A stretch of 64,000 nucleotides of DNA from Thermomonas sp. (GTDB lineage: Bacteria; Pseudomonadota; Gammaproteobacteria; Xanthomonadales; Xanthomonadaceae). Below, one piece after another: positions 54,671 through 63,862 of this stretch. The position numbers were made by a program, and so were the translations under genes. Where the stretch lies: NCBI RefSeq assembly GCF_020850895.1, contig NZ_JADZDS010000107.1, positions 1-64,000 on the forward strand. Reading direction: 5' to 3'. The notes under the pieces are model-generated. The model saw only the letters and a program-made list of their open reading frames with translations. It made no database searches and was not told the origin of the DNA. The stretch's first letter is position 1. The number at the start of each line of letters is the position of its first letter.

Positions 54671-55144
54671 ATGGCCGACGAGCCGATCCCGCCGGAGAGC
54701 GAAGCGCAGGCAGGCACGCCGGGACTGGGCGAGGCGCTGCATGCGCTTGGCGACCAATCCCGGCAGAGCCTGCACGACGCACTCGCGACCGGCCAGGCGC
54801 TGCGTGCATTGCTGGCCGCCGATCTGGCGCTGGCCCGGGCAGCGGTGGGGCGTGCCTTGGTGTTTGCCGGCACCGCCGCCGCACTGGGCATTTCCGCATG
54901 GATGCTGCTGCTGGCCGCCGTTGTCGCCGGCCTGCGCGCGCTTGGCGTGGCGTGGGGAATCGCACTGCTTGTCGTGGCAGCCATCGGTGCCGTCGGAGCC
55001 GTGCTCTGCGGGTTAGCGGTCAGGCGCAGTCTTGCCCACGCCGGACTGGACGCCACCCGTCGGCAACTGGCACGGCTGTTGCCGGAAACCAATCCGGGGC
55101 AGCCGGCCGCTTCACCCCCGCGTGACGCAGGAGACATCCGTTGA
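54671..55144 (+). CDS. YqjE/phage-holin-III-like membrane protein
   Basis: A 157-residue protein with a helical N-terminal region and two adjacent hydrophobic segments (AAALGISAWMLLLAAVVAGL and IALLVVAAIGAVGAVLCGLA) forming a hairpin in the membrane. The length and place after a DUF883 gene match YqjE. Start 9 bases after the previous stop. Confidence 0.8.
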   Translation: MADEPIPPESEAQAGTPGLGEALHALGDQSRQSLHDALATGQALRALLAADLALARAAVGRALVFAGTAAALGISAWMLLLAAVVAGLRALGVAWGIALLVVAAIGAVGAVLCGLAVRRSLAHAGLDATRRQLARLLPETNPGQPAASPPRDAGDIR

Positions 55145-55530
55145 GCCTGGCCGAACTGCACGCCCGGGTTGCCGCCGCCGAACGCGAGGTTGAAGCCCGC
55201 CGCGAGCAAACCGGTGCGCAGTGCCGGCGCACCCTCGCCACTTGGCGCACTGGCTGGACCCCCGGACGGCTGGTCGTCGCCGGTCTGGCCTTGGGTTTCC
55301 TCAGTGGCCGCGCACGGCCACTGCGACTGGTCGGCAGCGACGGCGTGCTGAATCTGCTGCGCGCCCTCGCCAAATTGCTGGAACGCGCCGTTCCTGGACG
55401 CAGCGAACTTGCGGACCCGAACGCCGACGCCCCCAATCCCGCGGCATCCACCCCCACACCAGACGATCCCCCGGCTGTCTGGCCCGACGCACCGCGTCGC
55501 AGCAGTTCCCCTTTCGTGACCACGTCGTGA
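55141..55530 (+). CDS. Hypothetical protein after the YqjE-like gene
   Basis: A 129-residue protein. The N-terminal part (1-35) is a charged helix (LAELHARVAAAEREVEARRE), followed by a weakly hydrophobic stretch (GRLVVAGLALGFLSG) and a Pro/Asp-rich, probably disordered tail. Position corresponds to YqjK-like proteins in the DUF883-YqjE cluster. The TTG start at 55141 overlaps the upstream stop (TTGA), and its own stop overlaps the next GTG start, both signs of coupling. Confidence 0.65.
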   Translation: MSLAELHARVAAAEREVEARREQTGAQCRRTLATWRTGWTPGRLVVAGLALGFLSGRARPLRLVGSDGVLNLLRALAKLLERAVPGRSELADPNADAPNPAASTPTPDDPPAVWPDAPRRSSSPFVTTS

Positions 55531-56240
55531 AATCATCGCTCCGCGCCATCACCCTCGACCTTGATGACACCCTTTGGCCGTTCGCTCCGATCGGCGAACG
55601 CATCGAGTCCACCCTCCACGCTTGGTTCGAAGCCCACAGCCCGCGCACCGCCGAACGCTTCCCGATCGCGGAAATGCGCGCGCTGCGCGAACGGGTCATG
55701 CTGGAATTCCCGGAGTTGGCGCACGACCTGGGCCTGCTGCGGCGGTTGACGATCGAGCGCGCGTTGCGCGAGAGCGGCGACGATCCGGAATTGGCCAGTG
55801 CCGCCTATGCAATCTTCTTCCGCGAACGCAACCGCGTGGATTTCTTTCCCGACGCGATTGCCTCCCTGCGCCGGATCTCCGCACATCTGCCGGTGGCCGC
55901 GCTGACCAATGGCAATGCAGACCTGGTCGCCATCGGCATCGGTGATCTGTTCCGGTTCGAACTGACCGCCCGCGAATACGGCGCACCCAAGCCCGACACC
56001 GGCCTGTTTCGCGAAGCCTGCCAGCGCCTCGAGGCCGAGCCCGGGGACGTACTCCACGTCGGCGACGACCCGCGGGTGGACATGGCCGGGGCCGCGCGGG
56101 CAGGAATGCGTACCTGCTGGATCGATCGCGGCCTGCACGCCTGGCCTGAGGCGCAACCGCCCGCCGACCTGCGGGTGACGACGTTGACCGCGCTGGCCGA
56201 CTGGCTGGAATCCGGGGCCCCGCTGAAAAAGGTCGCCTGA
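55527..56240 (+). CDS. HAD-superfamily phosphatase (YigB-like)
   Basis: A 237-residue HAD phosphatase: motif I ITLDLDDTLWPF, a helical cap, motif II AALTNGNAD, the Lys in AREYGAPKPD and motif IV VGDDPRVDMAGAARAGM. This plan matches YigB-type enzymes, which can dephosphorylate a riboflavin precursor, but the substrate cannot be fixed from sequence. GTG at 55527 overlaps the preceding stop (GTGA). Last gene of the DUF883 operon. Confidence 0.85.
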   Translation: MKSSLRAITLDLDDTLWPFAPIGERIESTLHAWFEAHSPRTAERFPIAEMRALRERVMLEFPELAHDLGLLRRLTIERALRESGDDPELASAAYAIFFRERNRVDFFPDAIASLRRISAHLPVAALTNGNADLVAIGIGDLFRFELTAREYGAPKPDTGLFREACQRLEAEPGDVLHVGDDPRVDMAGAARAGMRTCWIDRGLHAWPEAQPPADLRVTTLTALADWLESGAPLKKVA

Positions 56241-56533
56241 CCCTGCCCTGCGCGGGCGGTGCAGCGTCCATCTGCCACCACACCGGAATTTGCCGAGCCC
56301 TCGTGACAGGGCCGTGCCAACCGTGATGCCAAACCCGCGGTACAACGACCCCGCATCCATGGGATTCGATCATCCCCCGCCTCAAAGCATCATGGACACC
56401 CCCGGGGGAACGATGGAGAATTGCCCGCCGCCGACACCCTGATTGCGGCGACTCTTTTCTGACATCGATCCCTGCACGCGCCAATCGGCCCCTGCCCCGT
56501 AGTCCATCCCGACCCGTCCCAACCCGCCACGCC

Positions 56534-59029
56534 ATGGAAGAAGTCCGCGCAGTAAGCGCATCAGCGCAGGCCGGGGGTTCGACACCACGCCATATCGTTG
56601 GTTTGGACGGCCTGCGCGGGATCGCCATCGCCGCAGTCCTGCTGTTCCATGCCGACCTCTACTGGGCACGCGGCGGCTATCTGGGCGTCGACCTGTTCTT
56701 CGTCATCTCCGGGTTCCTGATCACCGGGCTGCTGGCAAACGAATGCGAAGCCAATGGCCGCGTGAACCTCACCCAGTTCTACTGGCGCCGCGGCAAACGC
56801 CTGCTTCCGGCGGTGTGGCTGCTGATGGCAGGCATCACCCTGCTGGCCTGGCAACTGGCGCCCGACGCCCTGCCGCGGCTGCGGCGCGATGCGTTGGCGA
56901 GCTTTTTCTACGTGACCAACTGGGAATTGGTGTTCTCCCAGGTGGCGTATTTCGAATCGGTGGGTCGTCAACCGCTGCTGCAACACCTGTGGTCACTGTC
57001 AATCGAGGAGCAGTACTACATCGGCTGGGCGCTGCTGGTGGCGCTGTGCCTACCGCGCCTGAAGCGCAGCGGACTGGCCCTGCTGGCCCTGCTGCTAGCC
57101 GCCGCTTCGGCCGCGTGGATGGCGGCGCTGGCGGCGAAGATCGGCTACCCGGGCAACGCCGATCCGTCGCGGCTGTATTTCGGCACCGACACCCACGGCT
57201 TCCCTTTGCTGCTGGGCTCGGCACTGGGGCTGCTGTGGCGGCCGGAACGACTGTCGCTGCGACTCCGCGTGCTGGCGCGCGGCGGCTACTGGACGGTCGG
57301 CCTCGCTGCACTGGCGGCATTCGTCGCCCTGTGTGCGCTGCTGGGCGAAGAACGGCCTTCGCTGTATCCCTGGGGCTTCCTCCTGTCGGCGGCGGCCAGC
57401 CTGGGCCTGATCCTGGTGGCGGTCCATCCCGGAGTCGGTTTTGGCAGGCTGCTCGACAACCCTCCCATGCGCTGGCTGGGACAGCGCTCCTACGGCATCT
57501 ACCTTTGGCATTGGCCAATCTACATGCTCACGCGCCCGGAGCTGGACCTGCCGGGCTGGGGGCCGCTGCCGATCCTCGCGCTGCGCCTGTTGCTGACCGC
57601 ACTGGTCGCCGAGCTGTCCTACCGTTATCTCGAACAGCCGATCCGGCAAGGCTCGCTGGAACGGCTGTGGCGACGTGTTCGCGGCACCTCCGTCACGGTG
57701 TCGGAACCCCCACCCGTCGGTCGGGCTGCCGGCACCCTCCTGCGCGGCGCACAGTGGAGTGCTGCCTTGTTGACCCTGTGCCTGATGCCGGTGGCTGGCT
57801 GGATCCTGTGGCGCGCGCCCAGCCACACGGCGCCGGCGGCCGATGTGCAGCTGGCGATGCACCTGGGCCCACCCAAACCCGGGGCAGCAGCGGCCAGGCC
57901 CCCGCTGCCGGTGGCACCAGTCGCATCACCGGTTGTCGAGGCCGTGGACACCACCCCCAGCTACCAGGGAAAAGACCTGACCGCAGTTGGCGATTCGGTG
58001 CTGCTGGGCACCAGCCCGCTGCTCCAGCTCAGCCTGCGCGGCACCGACGTCCACGCCACCATGGGCTGGCAGGCCGCCGACGTCATCCGCCAACTTCAGG
58101 CATTGCGCAAGGACGACACCCTTCGGCCCGTGGTGCTGCTGCATTTGGGCACCAATGGCTATGTGTACGAAGGCCAACTGCGCGAGATCCTCACGCTCCT
58201 CGCCGACCGCGAACGGGTGATCCTGGTCGATTCCTCGGTGCCGCGGCGCTGGATGCGCGCCAATAACGCTTTGATCGAACAGCTGGCCCCCGAATTCCCG
58301 AACGTGGTGGTGTACCGCTGGAGTGAAGTCTCCAACGACCAGCCCGATTACTTCGTGTCCGACGGCGTCCACCTGACCGACCGTGGCCAGCGGACCTACA
58401 TCGCCGGCATCATGCGCACCGGACACCTCGTCCCCGACACTCCCGCGTCCGAAACTGCCGCCGACGACACCCCGGAACTGCCTGCAGGGATCACTGCAGG
58501 CGACCTCTCCCCGACCTTGGTCATGCTCGAGCGGCCTCCCGTCGACGATCGCTATTGGCGCAAGCTGGCGCGTTGCGAAACCGACGACAACTGGCAGACC
58601 AAAGGCACGCGCGCGGGCGGCCTCGCCATCGCGCAGGCGGATTGGCAGCGCTGGGGCGGCACCGTGTTCGCCGTTTCCCCCGATCTGGCCACTCCGGAAC
58701 AACAAATCGCCGTTGCCGACCGCATTTCGACCCAGGGCTGGACACCACCGAACGGCACCCGCATCCCACCGATCGGCTTTGCGCGCTGGCGCTGTGCTGC
58801 CACCCTGCGCCCGCCACGCCCGACCAATGGCGATGCCGCCTCGATGACCTACACCCGCGACAGCGTGCTGGCCCAACAGTTCCATCTGGGCGAACGCGGC
58901 GAGGTGGTGCGCGACCTGCAGACCATCCTCGGCCTCAAGAGCGATGGAATCTACAGCAAGACCACCCGCGACAAGCATCGCAGCTACCTCGAGCTGCACG
59001 GCTTGCCCCTCGTAAACGCGGCGGAATGA
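56534..59029 (+). CDS. OatA-like acyltransferase fused to SGNH, Rpf-like lytic and peptidoglycan-binding domains
   Basis: An 831-residue envelope protein. Residues about 19-365 form an acyltransferase-3 membrane domain (GLDGLRGIAIAAVLLFH, YGIYLWHWPIYML). Residues about 475-640 are an SGNH domain with GDSV (486-489), LGTNG (Asn541) and DGVHL (Asp610, His613). About 675-760 resembles the resuscitation-promoting-factor domain: RKLARCETDDNW with catalytic-type Glu682, then SPDLATPEQQIAVADR, and Cys681/Cys754 placed like the Rpf disulfide. About 775-825 is a peptidoglycan-binding-1-like repeat (HLGERGEVVRDLQTILGL). Inferred role: O-acetylation and cleavage of peptidoglycan in the periplasm. No ribosome-binding site is clear. 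Confidence 0.85.
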   Translation: MEEVRAVSASAQAGGSTPRHIVGLDGLRGIAIAAVLLFHADLYWARGGYLGVDLFFVISGFLITGLLANECEANGRVNLTQFYWRRGKRLLPAVWLLMAGITLLAWQLAPDALPRLRRDALASFFYVTNWELVFSQVAYFESVGRQPLLQHLWSLSIEEQYYIGWALLVALCLPRLKRSGLALLALLLAAASAAWMAALAAKIGYPGNADPSRLYFGTDTHGFPLLLGSALGLLWRPERLSLRLRVLARGGYWTVGLAALAAFVALCALLGEERPSLYPWGFLLSAAASLGLILVAVHPGVGFGRLLDNPPMRWLGQRSYGIYLWHWPIYMLTRPELDLPGWGPLPILALRLLLTALVAELSYRYLEQPIRQGSLERLWRRVRGTSVTVSEPPPVGRAAGTLLRGAQWSAALLTLCLMPVAGWILWRAPSHTAPAADVQLAMHLGPPKPGAAAARPPLPVAPVASPVVEAVDTTPSYQGKDLTAVGDSVLLGTSPLLQLSLRGTDVHATMGWQAADVIRQLQALRKDDTLRPVVLLHLGTNGYVYEGQLREILTLLADRERVILVDSSVPRRWMRANNALIEQLAPEFPNVVVYRWSEVSNDQPDYFVSDGVHLTDRGQRTYIAGIMRTGHLVPDTPASETAADDTPELPAGITAGDLSPTLVMLERPPVDDRYWRKLARCETDDNWQTKGTRAGGLAIAQADWQRWGGTVFAVSPDLATPEQQIAVADRISTQGWTPPNGTRIPPIGFARWRCAATLRPPRPTNGDAASMTYTRDSVLAQQFHLGERGEVVRDLQTILGLKSDGIYSKTTRDKHRSYLELHGLPLVNAAE

Positions 59030-59044
59030 CGGTTCCCACGTCGG

Positions 59045-60886
59045 TTACCGAGTCGCCGCTGCCGCAGGACCGCTCGCCGGCAGCTTGACCTCGAACGGGA
59101 TCGCCGCCAGTTGATCCGGCGACCTGCCCAATCGTTTCAACAGGGTGGCCCAACGCGGATCGCCGTGCAACGGTTTGAACAACGGCTCGATGGCAATCAT
59201 CGGCAACGCCGAATCCTTGTATTCGACCGCCTTGTCCAGCCATGCAAACGCTTGGTCGATATTGCCGCGCCAGGCTTCGACATAGGCGATGTTGTAGGCC
59301 GCATCCTTGTCGTACTTGGCGATGATCTGCGCCAGCACGGCATCCGACTTCGCCTTGTCGCCGAGCGAGTGGTAAGCCATGGCCTCACCGAACAGGCGGA
59401 AGGGTTCGAATGGCTCTTTTTCGACCTCGGCAAGCGCCGCCTGTGCATCACCCTTGAACAGCAGCGACGTGCCGATGATGAAATGGGTGACCGGTTGGTC
59501 TGGCTCCATGCCCAGCGCAGTTCGGCTTGCCGTGATGCTCGCGTCATATCGACCAGCCTGCTGGTAGGCGATGCCCAGTTGCGAAAATCCGATCGCTTCC
59601 ATCGGATCGCGGGCGACGATGTACTCATCGATCTTCACGGCTTGATCCATGCGTCCGAGGCTCTTGGCGATGTCTTCGGCGACATTCAGGTTGTTGAGGT
59701 CATGCGATCCTGTCGCCAAGGCGCGTTGCATGTGCTTCGCAGCGAGCGCGAGGTCGCCGTCGTGACGCAAGGCAATCTGTGCCAACTGCGCATGCGCTTG
59801 GCTGTTGCTTGGATCAATCGCCAATGCCTTGTTGGATGCCTCGCGGGAAAGTCGGTAACCCGCATCAGCTGGCACCAAGCCAAACCCGGCCTGGCTGCCG
59901 TAGGCAACCGCCAGCGCATTCCAGGCGCGAGCGTAGTTGGGATCAAGCGCCAGCACCTGTTTCAGCATGCCGATCTGCTGTTCATAGGAGTCCGCTTCCT
60001 GCAGTGGGATGGCCAATGCCTGCAAATACAGGGTGTAGGCCTCGGGGGTGGTCCGGCGCGTCTTCGGAACGGCATTCCCGAGCAGCTTGATCTTCAGCTG
60101 CGCCACCACCGACGCGCCGATTTCGTCCTGAATTGCGAAGATGTCGTCCAACGGACGGTCGAGGGTGTCGTTCCAGAGCAGGGTATCCGAGCGCCCGTCG
60201 ATCAATTGCACGGTGATGCGCACGCGGTTGCCTGCCTTGCGCACCGAGCCGTCCAGGATGTAGCCCACGTCCAGTTTTCTGGCGATGACGGAGATCGCCT
60301 CCTTGCGCTCGCGAAACGCGAATGCAGAAGTTCGCGAGATGACCCGGAGTTGCGGAATCCCGGCCAACAGATTGAGCAGCTCTTCGGATAGTCCGTCCGA
60401 CAAATACTGCTGGTCATGCGCTTGGCTCATGTCCACGAACGGCAGCACCGCGATCGAGCGCTCACCGAAGGTGTCCTTGATCGCGTCACTGCGCCCCTCC
60501 AGCCGCGCCTCCTGCGCCACCGCCGCCTGCCGCTGCGGTGCCAGCACGAACTTGTCGAACGCGAAGTAGCCGATGGCCAGCGCCAGCACCACCATGATCA
60601 GACGGTCGAAGCCCTTGCCCGAACGCGGCTCACCCGAGGCCGCAGCCTCACGACCTGATTCGCGCTCCAGGCCTTGCGCCGTCCATTCGAACACCCAGGC
60701 CAGCACCAATGCCGGGATGAAGCCAACGGCCAGGACTATCGTCAGCGTGCGCGCGATCGACAGCGGTACGTTGAAGAACGGCAGCACGGTGCCGACCACC
60801 TGCACCAGCAGCCAAGCCCCGGCCAGATACAGCCCCGCCACGCGAATCACGTTGCGTCGCTTGAGTTCGGCAAGCAGCTGCTTCAC
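59045..60886 (-). CDS. TolB-N/FlgO-like and TPR membrane protein, paralogue A
   Basis: A 613-residue protein: three N-terminal membrane segments (about 15-35, 45-65, 97-115), then a TolB-N/FlgO-like alpha/beta domain (SIAVLPFVDMSQAHDQQYLS, then GYILDGSVRKAGNRVRITVQ) to about residue 270, and TPR helices to the end. Family members are often fused to cyclase or kinase regulators; here there is no catalytic domain, so a scaffold role is likely. GTG at 60886 is preferred, with GGGAG 8 bases upstream and alignment to the paralogue (LAELKRRNVIRVAG). Convergent with the acyltransferase gene, 15 bases apart. Confidence 0.8.
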   Translation of the reverse strand: MKQLLAELKRRNVIRVAGLYLAGAWLLVQVVGTVLPFFNVPLSIARTLTIVLAVGFIPALVLAWVFEWTAQGLERESGREAAASGEPRSGKGFDRLIMVVLALAIGYFAFDKFVLAPQRQAAVAQEARLEGRSDAIKDTFGERSIAVLPFVDMSQAHDQQYLSDGLSEELLNLLAGIPQLRVISRTSAFAFRERKEAISVIARKLDVGYILDGSVRKAGNRVRITVQLIDGRSDTLLWNDTLDRPLDDIFAIQDEIGASVVAQLKIKLLGNAVPKTRRTTPEAYTLYLQALAIPLQEADSYEQQIGMLKQVLALDPNYARAWNALAVAYGSQAGFGLVPADAGYRLSREASNKALAIDPSNSQAHAQLAQIALRHDGDLALAAKHMQRALATGSHDLNNLNVAEDIAKSLGRMDQAVKIDEYIVARDPMEAIGFSQLGIAYQQAGRYDASITASRTALGMEPDQPVTHFIIGTSLLFKGDAQAALAEVEKEPFEPFRLFGEAMAYHSLGDKAKSDAVLAQIIAKYDKDAAYNIAYVEAWRGNIDQAFAWLDKAVEYKDSALPMIAIEPLFKPLHGDPRWATLLKRLGRSPDQLAAIPFEVKLPASGPAAAATR

Positions 60887-61118
60887 CCACACTACTCCCG
60901 TTTGCGAGTCATGGCCTCACGCGCCATCGTAGCCGTAGATTGACGCCAGGCACACGACATTGATGGGCCTGTTCCTGCCCAACGCCTGACGCGCAGCGCC
61001 GCATGACGGCGAACGCGCCGCGCTGGCCTGGATCGAGACCATCGCCCGGATCGCCGGCAGCCACGGCAAGCGTGATCGACGCTTGGGACAAGGCTGGAAA
61101 CGGGCTCCCAGCACCGCC

Positions 61119-62945
61119 TCAATCCCCCTCATCCAATTTGCCGACGGCGAAGCGAATGCTGGCCAGCTGCTCCGGTGCCCTGCCGAGCCTGTGCAGGAAT
61201 TGCAGCCAGCGCGGATCATCCCGAATCGGGTTGAAGGCGCTGTCGGCAGCGATCATCGGCAGCGCCGAATCCTTGTATTCGACCGCCTTGTCCAGCCAGG
61301 CAAACGCGCTGTCGGCATTGCCGCGCCAGGCTTCCACGTAGGCGATGTTGTAGGCGGCATCCTTGCTGTACTTTTCGACCAGCTCCGCTAATACCGCATC
61401 CGATTTGTCTTTCCTGCCCAAGCTGTGCCAAGCCATGGCCTCGCCGAACAGGCGAAACGGTTCGAACGGCTCCTTGCCCGCCTCGGCAAGCGCGGCCTCG
61501 GCATCACCCTTGCGCAACAGGGAAACCGCAATGGCGTAATGGGAAATGATCCGCTTCGGCTCCAGCACCAGCGCGGTGCGGCAGGAATCGATCGCGGCAT
61601 CCAATTCACCTTGGTTCTGGAAGGCAAGGCACAGTCCGGCGTGGACGTTGGACTGCATCGGATCGCGCGCGCGCAGGGACTTGAGGATCCGGATAGCAAG
61701 GTCGATCCGTCCCAGACTCTTGGCAACGAGTTCCGCCTCGCCAAGTACATACGTATTGTGCGGCTCCAACTCCAGCGCCCGCTGGATGTGCTGCGCCGCC
61801 TTGGCCTGGTCGCCTTCGTGATAGAGGGCGATATTGGCAAGTTCCGCGTAGGCATCGGCCGAATTCGGATCGATTCTCAACGCCTTGTCGGCCGCTTCCC
61901 GAGCCAGCACGTAGCCTTCGTCCGCAGGCACCAGACCCAGACCCGCCTGACTGCTGTAAACGACGGCCAGCATGTTCAATGCTTCGACATAGCCCGGATC
62001 GATGGCCAGGGCTTGCTTCGCCAGATCCAGCGCCTGTGCATATCCTGCGCTGGAATGTTGCCGGTAACTGCTCAAGCTCTGCAGGAACAGCGTGAAAGCG
62101 CGCGGGTCGGTTCGATGGGCCTTGGGAGCGCTGTCGCCCAGCAGCTTGATCTTCAGCTGCGCCACCACCGCAGCACCAATCTCGTCCTGGATCGCGAAAA
62201 TGTCATCCAGTGGCCGGTCGAAGGTGTCGTTCCACAATTGGGTATCCGAGCGCCCGTCGATCAATTGCACGGTGATGCGCACGCGATTGCCCGCCTTGCG
62301 GATGGAGCCATCGAGGATGTAGCCCACGTCCAGCTTGCGCGCAATGGCCGTAATATCCTCCTTGCGATCACGAAACGCGAACGCCGACGAACGCGAAATC
62401 ACCCGCAATTCCGATACGCGTGCCAACAGATTGAGCAGTTCTTCGGCGATCCCGTCCGACAAATACTGCTGGTCATGCGCTTGGCTCATGTCCACGAACG
62501 GCAGCACCGCGATCGAGCGCTCGCCGAAGCTGTCCTTGATCGCGTCGCTGCGCCCTTCCCGCCGCGCCTCCTGCGCCACCGCCGCCTGCCGCTGCGGTGC
62601 CAGCACGAACTTGTCGAACGCGAAGTAGCCGATGGCCAGCGCCAGCACCACCATGATCAGGCGGTCGAAGCCTTTGCCCGAGCGCGGCTCACCCGAGACA
62701 GCATCCTCACGACTGGAATCGCGCTCCAGGCCTTGCGCCGTCCATTCGAACACCCAGGCCAGCACCAACGCCGGAATGAATCCCACGGCCAGGACAATCG
62801 TCAGCGTGCGCGCGATCGACAGCGGCGCGTTGAAGAACGGCAGCACGGTGCCGGTCACCTGCACCAGCAACCAAGCCCCGGCCAGATACAGCCCCGCCAC
62901 GCGAATCACGTTGCGTCGCTTCAATTCGGCAAGAAACTGATTCAT
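61119..62945 (-). CDS. TolB-N/FlgO-like and TPR membrane protein, paralogue B
   Basis: A 608-residue tandem paralogue of 59045-60886 with the same order: membrane anchor region, TolB-N-like domain (IAVLPFVDMSQAHDQQYLSD), then TPR repeats. The first 270 residues and their DNA are nearly identical between the copies, whereas the TPR part has drifted, though the ending YKDSALPMIA is kept. ATG at 62945 (MNQFLAELKRRN). A 232-base gap without a gene separates the two copies. Confidence 0.8.
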   Translation of the reverse strand: MNQFLAELKRRNVIRVAGLYLAGAWLLVQVTGTVLPFFNAPLSIARTLTIVLAVGFIPALVLAWVFEWTAQGLERDSSREDAVSGEPRSGKGFDRLIMVVLALAIGYFAFDKFVLAPQRQAAVAQEARREGRSDAIKDSFGERSIAVLPFVDMSQAHDQQYLSDGIAEELLNLLARVSELRVISRSSAFAFRDRKEDITAIARKLDVGYILDGSIRKAGNRVRITVQLIDGRSDTQLWNDTFDRPLDDIFAIQDEIGAAVVAQLKIKLLGDSAPKAHRTDPRAFTLFLQSLSSYRQHSSAGYAQALDLAKQALAIDPGYVEALNMLAVVYSSQAGLGLVPADEGYVLAREAADKALRIDPNSADAYAELANIALYHEGDQAKAAQHIQRALELEPHNTYVLGEAELVAKSLGRIDLAIRILKSLRARDPMQSNVHAGLCLAFQNQGELDAAIDSCRTALVLEPKRIISHYAIAVSLLRKGDAEAALAEAGKEPFEPFRLFGEAMAWHSLGRKDKSDAVLAELVEKYSKDAAYNIAYVEAWRGNADSAFAWLDKAVEYKDSALPMIAADSAFNPIRDDPRWLQFLHRLGRAPEQLASIRFAVGKLDEGD

Positions 62946-63164
62946 GCAGGCCGCGCTCTCCGGGCCGGGACCCCGCGCCCGGCCGGTGGCGACAGTCTTG
63001 CACAGGATGTCCGACCTGTCCGGGTGATTCGCCTTTTCAGGCGGGGTGCAAATCCACCGATGCCGTACGGCAAGCGATACCGATTTTTCGACCGCCCACG
63101 CGTCAGCACATCACGACGTCCAGAGGGTCTCCACAACACGACCGACGGTGCGGGCCAGGCAAGG

Positions 63165-63764
63165 TCATGGGCAGGTCGTCATCTGACTGGAACAGGTCCG
63201 TGTCGCCCAACCGCGGACATGCCTGTCTTCGAAGGAAGCATCGACCTCGACCCAATCCCCTTTGCAGGCATGGATGCGCACGGTGTAGGAATCCGGGCCC
63301 ACTGCGTTCCCATCCGGGTCGATGAAGGAAAGCTGCGCGACCACGGGAGCGTCGGACGAGGGCCCGCGATGAAGCGTCGGCGCGTTGAGCATCAGGCCGA
63401 GATAACGCCCCGAGACCCAGCCCTCTCCCCTGAACAGCACCTTGTCCGGCTTGTTGCCCTCATAGTCCAGCATGATCGCATCGCTGATGCGGAACCAGCC
63501 GTTCTGCGACCCCGTGATCGTCACCTCGGCAGCCTTGTCGTAGCCTGCGACACCTCCCGGCGGCGGCAACCGGGCGATGACGGCATGGCCGGTACCCGGC
63601 CCGGAACGGACGGCCAAGCCATTGGGATCGGTGTCGGTGGACCAGGCCGAGAGATTGCAGACGGCGGTTTCCGTCGCCGCAGCATGGGTGGTCGACACCA
63701 TCGTGTTTCCCATGACCAGCAGCAGCCCCACGGCAGCAGCGGCATGACGCAAGGAATGATTCAT
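63165..63764 (-). CDS. Secreted SH3b-like domain protein
   Basis: A 199-residue protein with a signal peptide (MNHSLRHAAAAVGLLLVMGN, cleaved near THAAA). It has an SH3b-like unit LAVRSGPGTGHAVIARLPPP followed by WFRISDAIML, and a second partial copy (GPSSDAPVVAQL, then WVEVDASFEDRHVRGWATR). Bacterial SH3 domains bind peptidoglycan or peptides. Several Cys (near residues 36, 168 and the C-terminus) may form disulfides in the periplasm. No partner gene is evident. Confidence 0.75.
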   Translation of the reverse strand: MNHSLRHAAAAVGLLLVMGNTMVSTTHAAATETAVCNLSAWSTDTDPNGLAVRSGPGTGHAVIARLPPPGGVAGYDKAAEVTITGSQNGWFRISDAIMLDYEGNKPDKVLFRGEGWVSGRYLGLMLNAPTLHRGPSSDAPVVAQLSFIDPDGNAVGPDSYTVRIHACKGDWVEVDASFEDRHVRGWATRTCSSQMTTCP

Positions 63765-63862
63765 GGTCTGGTTTTCCGTTTCCCGACCGGCGGTCCCGCG
63801 GAGCACGTGGTTCCTCCAGGCGTGCGAGGTTCAGGCCTGAGGATAGTCCAATTCGACATTGC

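Noticed and set aside
61003-61118. A gene between the two TPR paralogues
   Set aside because: The 232-base gap has only short frames without ribosome-binding sites or protein-like composition.
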